Source: Bacilli bacterium
GTDB taxonomy: Bacteria > Bacillota_I > Bacilli_A > RFN20 > CAG-288
NCBI GenBank assembly: GCA_900770925.1
Contig: CAAGLY010000018.1
Span: forward strand, 59,059 to 123,058
Length of the DNA stretch: 64,000 nucleotides
Reading direction: 5' to 3'
Positions 59,050 to 64,000 of this stretch are shown piece after piece. The notes beneath the pieces are model-generated. The model was not told where the DNA came from. It saw only the letters and a program-made list of their open reading frames with translations, and did not search any database. Numbering within the stretch: the first letter of the stretch is position 1; every line of letters begins with the position of its first letter. The position numbers and the translations under genes are program-made.

Positions 59050-60788
59050 TCTAGATTCCTAATATCTTTAAGCTCTTTTAAAATTCTTTCTTTCTTTTCT
59101 TTAATCTGATTTTTTTGAACATCAACAAATTCGGTATAGATTTTCCTCTTCGGTTCAGTGCCGGAGGGACGGATAGCGAGATACCCAGCTGGCTTAAAGA
59201 AGAACTTTAAGCAGTCGGTCTTATCAATATCATTCTCTTCCCTAGGAGTGAAATTATCGCTGCTTGGATGATAGACCACCCGTGCAAGATAGTCCTCGAC
59301 CTGATAGATCTCTAATCCGTCAATCTGTTTGAACGGATGGCTGCGGAGAGCATTCCTCTTCTCCTGCCTGAGCTGACGTCCCTTCTCTCCTTCGAAGATC
59401 AAAGAGAAGTCTTCATTATCATAGGTTCCGGTTCTTGCCGAAAGTTCTTCATAGACAATATCGAGCGTCTTTCCCCTGCGGAGATAATATTCATTCCTAT
59501 CGGTTAAGGCAATCAGTGTCTCCAAGGAATCTTTATCCCGGACAAAGGTAGAGAGAAGGGCGCCATTAGATTCCTCGTATCCGAACAGGAAGCTCTCTTC
59601 CTGTTCGTGCCTTTTCCGGATCAGTCCTCCGATGTACTTGAATCCGGTAGCTGTTGTTCTTGTCTTTACGTTATAGGACTTTGCAATCCTTTGTCCCTGG
59701 CTGGAGGTAACGAAGGTATCGACGACGACTCCGTTCCTCGGAAGGAGTTTCTGTCTTTTCCGTGTTCCGATCAGGAAGTCGATGAGCCTAGCTCCATACT
59801 GGTTTCCGGTCAGTCTCTGGATCTCGTTATGGGAATTGACAAAAGCAATGCCGGCTCTGTCTCCGTCTGGATCAGTATTCAGGATGAGATTGAACTTTTC
59901 TCCCTGCTTATTGAGTTCTTTCCTGTATTCGATGCTTTTTGTAAAAGAAGCGGCTGTCTCCGGGTTAGGATTCTCTGTGCCGGCAAAATCCGGATCGAAG
60001 TAATCCTGTGTCGGAGTAGTCTTTACCTCATAGCCGAGTCTCTTTAATAAAAGAGGAGCAAGTTTGCATGTGCATCCGTTTTCGCTAGAGAAGACGATTT
60101 TTGTCTTTTTCTTTCCGATGAAGAAGTCTTTATAAAGGGAGGTTGTCCTCTCTTTGGCAAGGAATTCGTCATCGAACTTACTGTTATCATCTAAGAAAAC
60201 GATTTCTCCCGGTGTCTGATAGAGAGGATAAGTAAGACTGAGTTCATCTGCCCTTGAAGCAAGCGTCCGTTCTACTCCCTTATTTACGTCGAAAGCGGCT
60301 TCTACTCCGTCCTTGTCGTAGAACTTGAATCCGTTGTACTCTTTCGGATTGTGGCTGGCGGTAATCCTGATTCCGCCGGCTAAGAAGAGCTTACGGATAG
60401 CGTAGGAGACTTCCGGAGTCGGATGGGGATCCCGGAAGGAATAGACTTTGATTCCTTTTTCGCTGAGGACCTTGATTGCCCTGTCCCGGAAGGGGATGGA
60501 ATTATGGCGGTTATCAAAGGAGACGACCCTTCCCTGTGTCCGGACTAAATCTCCGTACTGTCCTAGAAGGTAGTCGGCAACCCCGGCGGCTGCTTTCCGA
60601 ATGGTCAGTAGGTTCCTCCGGTTAGGACCAGGTCCCCTTTTTTCTCTTAGTCCGCTTGTTCCGAAAGAGAGCTCCTTCCTAAAACTATCTTCCAGATTTT
60701 CTTTGCTCCTATTGCGGATAGTCTCTTTATCCTGTTCACTGACTAATGGTGAATTCAGCCAGGCATTCCTGTTTGTTTCATAATTCAT
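59046..60788 (-). CDS. pgcA: Phosphoglucomutase/phosphomannomutase (PgcA type)
   Basis: Interconverts glucose 1- and 6-phosphate. FGTSGLREKMGPGPNRMN near the start, phosphoserine loop GGIMITASHNPKEYNGFK, metal loop DPDGDR, sugar-binding GYEESNG and the phosphate site RPSGTEPK. Met in GPNRMN and GGIMI (60366-60368) are AGG, beside CGG for Arg. 580 residues, the size of PgcA. AGGAGG ribosome site. Links MalQ products and the ROK kinase to glycolysis and cell-wall sugars. Confidence 0.96.
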   Translation of the reverse strand: MNYETNRNAWLNSPLVSEQDKETIRNRSKENLEDSFRKELSFGTSGLREKRGPGPNRRNLLTIRKAAAGVADYLLGQYGDLVRTQGRVVSFDNRHNSIPFRDRAIKVLSEKGIKVYSFRDPHPTPEVSYAIRKLFLAGGIRITASHNPKEYNGFKFYDKDGVEAAFDVNKGVERTLASRADELSLTYPLYQTPGEIVFLDDNSKFDDEFLAKERTTSLYKDFFIGKKKTKIVFSSENGCTCKLAPLLLKRLGYEVKTTPTQDYFDPDFAGTENPNPETAASFTKSIEYRKELNKQGEKFNLILNTDPDGDRAGIAFVNSHNEIQRLTGNQYGARLIDFLIGTRKRQKLLPRNGVVVDTFVTSSQGQRIAKSYNVKTRTTATGFKYIGGLIRKRHEQEESFLFGYEESNGALLSTFVRDKDSLETLIALTDRNEYYLRRGKTLDIVYEELSARTGTYDNEDFSLIFEGEKGRQLRQEKRNALRSHPFKQIDGLEIYQVEDYLARVVYHPSSDNFTPREENDIDKTDCLKFFFKPAGYLAIRPSGTEPKRKIYTEFVDVQKNQIKEKKERILKELKDIRNLE

Positions 60789-60803
60789 GTTTGTATCCTC
60801 CTG

Positions 60804-61520
60804 TTACGGTCGCCGCTTCTTCAGATAGTCGTTCAGCAGTTCTTCGCTCTCTTCTAGTTTAGAGCAGAGATGGAGGTATTCGTTGACTTTGTTTCCTTCT
60901 TTGCTGATTTCACTATAGACTTTCAGTAAGGCAGAATGGGAGAAATAGTCTCCGTATTCGGCATTCTTCTTTTCTTTCCTTAGGTAATAGACAAGATTGA
61001 ATAGGTTCTTGTATTTTTTTCCTTCGAAGAAAATACACTTTTCATCGGAGAGAAGATAACCGATAGAGAAGTAGGCGTATTCCAAGTCTATGCTTCCCCT
61101 TTTCTCTTTTTCGATGACTTTGGCATAGAGAGACGGATTCTTTTCCTTATATCCGCTCCTTCTCCTGTGCTCGCTGATACAGGAGTGATGGACAAGCTCG
61201 GTCAGGACACCGTCATTGACCGGAGAAGTCGATAGCCTAGCCTCTCCTAGATCTTCATAGGAAGTGAAAAGACGTTCATGGATACGGATGGACCTATAGG
61301 GATTCAGAATCTCTCCTGCCTTAAAGACAAGAATATCAATCGGATAGGAAAGAATCATAAGATGGCTGATCCTATTCCTCTTCTCTTCGCTCTCTTCCCG
61401 GACAAAATCCTGCCACTTCTTCTTTTTCCTCTCCTCGAAAGAGAGGAGAGGATTGATATACCTATCCTTGGCAAACTCCGCGAGAGAGGAATAGGTCTTA
61501 TTCTGAAAGAGGTAGTCCAT
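60804..61520 (-). CDS. Hypothetical protein, charged and helical
   Basis: 238 residues, not recognised. Begins MDYLFQNKTYSSLAEFAKDR, a pattern resembling short phage or repeat-associated modules but too weak to name. Mostly helical, rich in Glu/Lys/Arg and Tyr, without membrane segments or Cys motifs apart from a lone HHSCISEHRRR stretch. Part of the leftward operon rluC to nuclease; it lies just before phosphoglucomutase and shortly after another unknown gene. Confidence 0.55.
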   Translation of the reverse strand: MDYLFQNKTYSSLAEFAKDRYINPLLSFEERKKKKWQDFVREESEEKRNRISHLMILSYPIDILVFKAGEILNPYRSIRIHERLFTSYEDLGEARLSTSPVNDGVLTELVHHSCISEHRRRSGYKEKNPSLYAKVIEKEKRGSIDLEYAYFSIGYLLSDEKCIFFEGKKYKNLFNLVYYLRKEKKNAEYGDYFSHSALLKVYSEISKEGNKVNEYLHLCSKLEESEELLNDYLKKRRP

Positions 61521-61522
61521 AG

Positions 61523-62593
61523 CTATAAGCTTCCTCCATGATTGATGCTGATCCTAAAAAGTATATAGAGAATCAAGACAGTCAGACCGCAGAGAGTAGC
61601 GAAGATATTCTTTAGGGTATGACTCACCCGATAGAGCTTTCCGTTCCTCTTCTTGCTGACTTCCTCAACCGATTTAAAATCGATGTAGGAAGATGATAGC
61701 TTAGAGAAATCCTTAATATCATTCTTAAGTCTGACTTTATTCAATAGGGCTAAACAGATGTAAGCATAGAGCTTGTCCTTTTCATCCTGGATATCCTGAT
61801 AGAGTTTTTCTTCCTTGGTCTTTAAGAATCGCTTTGCGTACTTATAGGGTTCATAGACTCTTGAACGGTAAGAGTGGAAGAAGAGGAAAAAACTATCAAA
61901 GAGGAAGAGAAGAATCCTATCTAGCCATCCTAAATGAGAAAAGACATTGTGTCCTGAAGGAACAAGAATACCGGCTCTGAAGCTCTCGTTCGGATACAGG
62001 AAAAAGAGGATCTGCCTCCTATTTAAGATCAGGAAGTAGATAAAGTCCCTGATTTTCCTGATTCTTTTCTTTTTGTCTTTCTTATCGGAAAGATCCTGCT
62101 CCTTCAGCTTTGAGACTGAGGCATAGACTAGGGAGTCCCTGTCCTTAAGATAGTATTCGAGCCGGGAATTGATATCCCGCTTCTTCCTGTCTAAGGAACA
62201 GGTATCATCCCTGATGATATCGTTCAGGGTTCTCTCTTTTCCTTCGAGAGTGAACCTTAGATCCCCGATGCTATTGATTTCCCCGGCGTAGTTCGGATCA
62301 ATAGCAAGAGGATTTAAATAGAAGGCCGGAAAGGAGTGAAGGGCAAGGTAGTTGATCTGGGTCTCAAGGATATAGGTATCCTTGACTGTCAACGGCTCTA
62401 AATAGAGATTATCAAAGTCCTTAGCAACCCTTTTTGCTGAGCCGGTAGGATACTTCCGGCATTCTAGGACATTGACCTGCAGGATCCGGTAGGCATCAGA
62501 AGTCTGGATCTTATTCCGGTAGGCAAAAGCATAGCTTGAGCAGTCCCATCCTCCTTCTTCCGCTAATAGATAGAATGACCTCTCTGAATCCAT
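61523..62593 (-). CDS. Hypothetical protein with C-terminal membrane helix
   Basis: 356 residues, not recognised. Soluble N-terminal part (1-180), a possible membrane hairpin near residues 185-200 and 220-240, and a hydrophobic segment at about 325-348. Polar regions are rich in Lys, Asp and Tyr. It lies two bases before the next gene's start region and five after the membrane protein gene, so all are co-transcribed. Compositionally similar to its neighbours. Confidence 0.55.
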   Translation of the reverse strand: MDSERSFYLLAEEGGWDCSSYAFAYRNKIQTSDAYRILQVNVLECRKYPTGSAKRVAKDFDNLYLEPLTVKDTYILETQINYLALHSFPAFYLNPLAIDPNYAGEINSIGDLRFTLEGKERTLNDIIRDDTCSLDRKKRDINSRLEYYLKDRDSLVYASVSKLKEQDLSDKKDKKKRIRKIRDFIYFLILNRRQILFFLYPNESFRAGILVPSGHNVFSHLGWLDRILLFLFDSFFLFFHSYRSRVYEPYKYAKRFLKTKEEKLYQDIQDEKDKLYAYICLALLNKVRLKNDIKDFSKLSSSYIDFKSVEEVSKKRNGKLYRVSHTLKNIFATLCGLTVLILYILFRISINHGGSL

Positions 62594-62598
62594 GTTCT

Positions 62599-63111
62599 CT
62601 ATGCTCCGATAGGATAGAACCTATTGAATACCGGTCCTAGGAATCCGTCAGGAAGAGGGATTACCCTTCTTAGGTTAATGATACAGGCAAAAAAGACTCC
62701 ATAGGTGAGCCTGACAAAGAAAAAGGAAAGAAAGAAACGGCTTAACCATCTTACCGGATGGTAGATAGACGGGTTCTCTCCGGTGATGAAAAGAGAAAAG
62801 AGAGGAAGGGAGATAAGGAAGGAAAGCCTATAGACTAATGAATTTGCCAGGTAGCAGTAAGCGTGATGGATTTCCTTTACAGTCAGTCCTTCTGCGTTCT
62901 TAAAAAGGAAGGAGAACAGAGGAGAGAAGAATAATCCCCTGCGTTCTTCCAGAAACCGGCCTCCGATCCGGTCGATTAATCCAATCAATCCGATAACCAG
63001 ACAGGAAAAAGCGGCAGAATAAAGAAAGATTCTCAGCCGGTTTCTCGGCAGAAGATAGGAAGGAATCCTAAACAGGAGAAGGAAAAGGAATAGCAGCAGG
63101 GTGATACTCAT
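62599..63111 (-). CDS. Small multi-pass membrane protein
   Basis: 170 residues, very hydrophobic, with about four membrane helices (residues 2-18, 27-45, 90-110 and 125-150) and several Arg at helix ends. Not recognised. It directly follows rluC (one-base gap) and precedes two unknown genes; a membrane complex with these is possible but not supported by motifs. Confidence 0.55.
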   Translation of the reverse strand: MSITLLLFLFLLLFRIPSYLLPRNRLRIFLYSAAFSCLVIGLIGLIDRIGGRFLEERRGLFFSPLFSFLFKNAEGLTVKEIHHAYCYLANSLVYRLSFLISLPLFSLFITGENPSIYHPVRWLSRFFLSFFFVRLTYGVFFACIINLRRVIPLPDGFLGPVFNRFYPIGA

Positions 63112-63112
63112 C

Positions 63113-64000
63113 CTAGTTGACCTTTTTCAGTGACTCTAAGATATCGAGTTCCTTTTTCGGAACAGGAGCAACAAACTCCTTATCCGACCTATAGCTTAAG
63201 TATCCGTCAAGCTTCTTGAACCGGAAATAGCCGGCATGGAGGAACTGGTTTTTCAGTCCGTACCTCTTTTCGAACCTTTCGTTGACTTTGAAGTCTCCGT
63301 ATTTGCTGTCTCCGACAATCGGATGTCCGATTGCGGCAAAGTGGACTCTGAGCTGATGGGTTCTTCCCGTCAGCAGTTCGGCTTCCACTAAGGAGAAGCC
63401 GGAGGGGAATGCTTTTTTCCGGACATAGGCAGTCAGTGCACTCTTTGAATTCTTGCTATGGGAAACAAAGACCCTCTTCTTCTTGCTGTCTTTCTCAAGA
63501 GGAAGATTGATTTTTCCTTCCGGAGAAGTGATTCCCCGGACAAGAAGCGTATAGCGCTTCTCTATCTGATTCCGTTCACGGAATAACTCAAGAAGCTGCT
63601 GAAGAGTAGGAAGATTCTTGCCGAAAATGACAAGACCGGATGTATTCCGGTCTAAGCGGTGGGCGGGAGAAGGGATGAATCCGTCTAATGCCTTAGGATC
63701 CCATTCTCCTTTTTCCTTGAGATAGTTAAGAACCATGTTCTGAAGAGTAATCCGTTTCTCTCCCTCATCTCCATGGACAAGGAGACCTTTCGGCTTATTG
63801 ATGATCAGAAGATTGCTATCTTCATAGACAATCTCAAAATCTGCTTTTACCGGACGGAGAACAGCTTCCGAATGGAATTTCTCTAAAAGAGCTTCCTTCA
63901 GGTAGATTTCTACTTCATCCCCTTCTTTAAGGAGGACATCAATGGCTGCTTTCTTTCCGTTGATCTTAACATCCTTCTGTCGGAACCTCTTATAAATAAA
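63113..64000 (-). CDS. rluC: RluC-like pseudouridine synthase, 5' end cut by the window
   Basis: 23S rRNA pseudouridine synthase. The open frame does not begin at the Met near 63736 but continues rightward to the window edge: translation of 63737-64000 gives an S4 RNA-binding domain (MFRQKDVKINGKKA, LLKEGDEVEIYL) and the family's IINKPKGLLVHGDEGE. The catalytic HRLDRNTSGLVIFGKN and ELLTGRTHQLRVHFAAIGHPIVGD follow. About 295 residues are visible, so only a few at the N-terminus are missing. First visible gene of the leftward operon. Confidence 0.93.
   Translation of the reverse strand, partial: FIYKRFRQKDVKINGKKAAIDVLLKEGDEVEIYLKEALLEKFHSEAVLRPVKADFEIVYEDSNLLIINKPKGLLVHGDEGEKRITLQNMVLNYLKEKGEWDPKALDGFIPSPAHRLDRNTSGLVIFGKNLPTLQQLLELFRERNQIEKRYTLLVRGITSPEGKINLPLEKDSKKKRVFVSHSKNSKSALTAYVRKKAFPSGFSLVEAELLTGRTHQLRVHFAAIGHPIVGDSKYGDFKVNERFEKRYGLKNQFLHAGYFRFKKLDGYLSYRSDKEFVAPVPKKELDILESLKKVN

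Noticed and set aside
1..64000. Mycoplasma-type code with UGA as tryptophan
   Set aside because: TGA ends adhE, the 650-residue ABC gene and the first gene at the expected family lengths, and conserved Trp positions use TGG.

Overview
The window comes from a chromosomal core region of a low-GC Gram-positive bacterium of the Bacilli, most likely an uncultured gut lineage. The gene order pgsA-cinA-recA-rny-ymdB-spoVS-miaB-ymcA-mutS-mutL-miaA is the classic Bacillus arrangement. There is a hrcA-grpE-dnaK-dnaJ heat-shock operon with CIRCE operators, a gpsB-rnpB pair and a recU gene. TGA is a normal stop (for example at the end of adhE), so this is not the Mycoplasma code. No phage, insertion sequence, CRISPR array, rRNA or tRNA was seen.

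The outstanding property is the genetic code. In gene after gene, AGG stands where the protein family has methionine, while invariant arginines are written CGN or AGA. Examples are RecA (RLMS, VGVMYG), MutS (GPNMGGKSTYM, STFMMEM), NfnA (NPIMIDGTGMC), Fhs (DMNDR), RNase Y (DDMKGRIIG) and phosphoglucomutase (GGIMITASHNP). Read with the standard code, RecA has no internal methionine at all. AGG therefore appears to be the main internal methionine codon. To my knowledge such a change has been reported only for one clade of uncultivated Bacilli (a computational codon screen by Shulgina and Eddy, 2021; I recall the name Enterosoma). Any standard translation of this window has Arg wrongly placed at every AGG. 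In the entries below, motifs are written with AGG read as Met.

Layout. 0-8 kb: pseudouridine synthase, sugar acetyltransferase, upp, acyltransferase, SPFH/NfeD pair, ROK sugar kinase and two membrane proteins. 8-18 kb: malQ, a DUF5662-like gene, a DegV protein, a TetR regulator divergent from adhE, a small-molecule kinase, an unknown gene and a phosphatase. 18-26 kb: heat-shock operon and a coaX-pepV-trmB operon. 26-31.7 kb: comEA-comEC, greA, a uridine-kinase-like protein, a structured intergenic region and a cold-shock gene. 31.8-36.6 kb: two overlapping ABC exporter genes. 36.6-53 kb: folD-fhs-miaA/tcdA-mutL-mutS, ymcA-miaB-spoVS, ymdB-rny, recA-cinA-pgsA, and rnpB-gpsB. 53-57.5 kb: nfnAB, a MarR regulator, recU and an unknown gene. 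57.6-64 kb: a leftward operon of rluC (cut by the window end), three unknown genes, phosphoglucomutase and a surface nuclease.

Taken together the genes suggest a fermenter: AdhE disposes of acetyl-CoA and NADH, NfnAB balances NADH, ferredoxin and NADPH, and MalQ with phosphoglucomutase handles glucans. Upp, the uridine-kinase-like protein, a wall- or membrane-anchored nuclease and ComEA/ComEC point to uptake and reuse of nucleic acids. Regulatory DNA is compact: very short or absent leaders before several genes, terminators overlapping the 3' ends of genes, and a recurring CCGATATA promoter motif. Other points worth checking are a MiaA-TcdA fusion, a FolD without the usual cyclohydrolase residues, a switch-like leader before rny and a palindromic operator on the adhE promoter.
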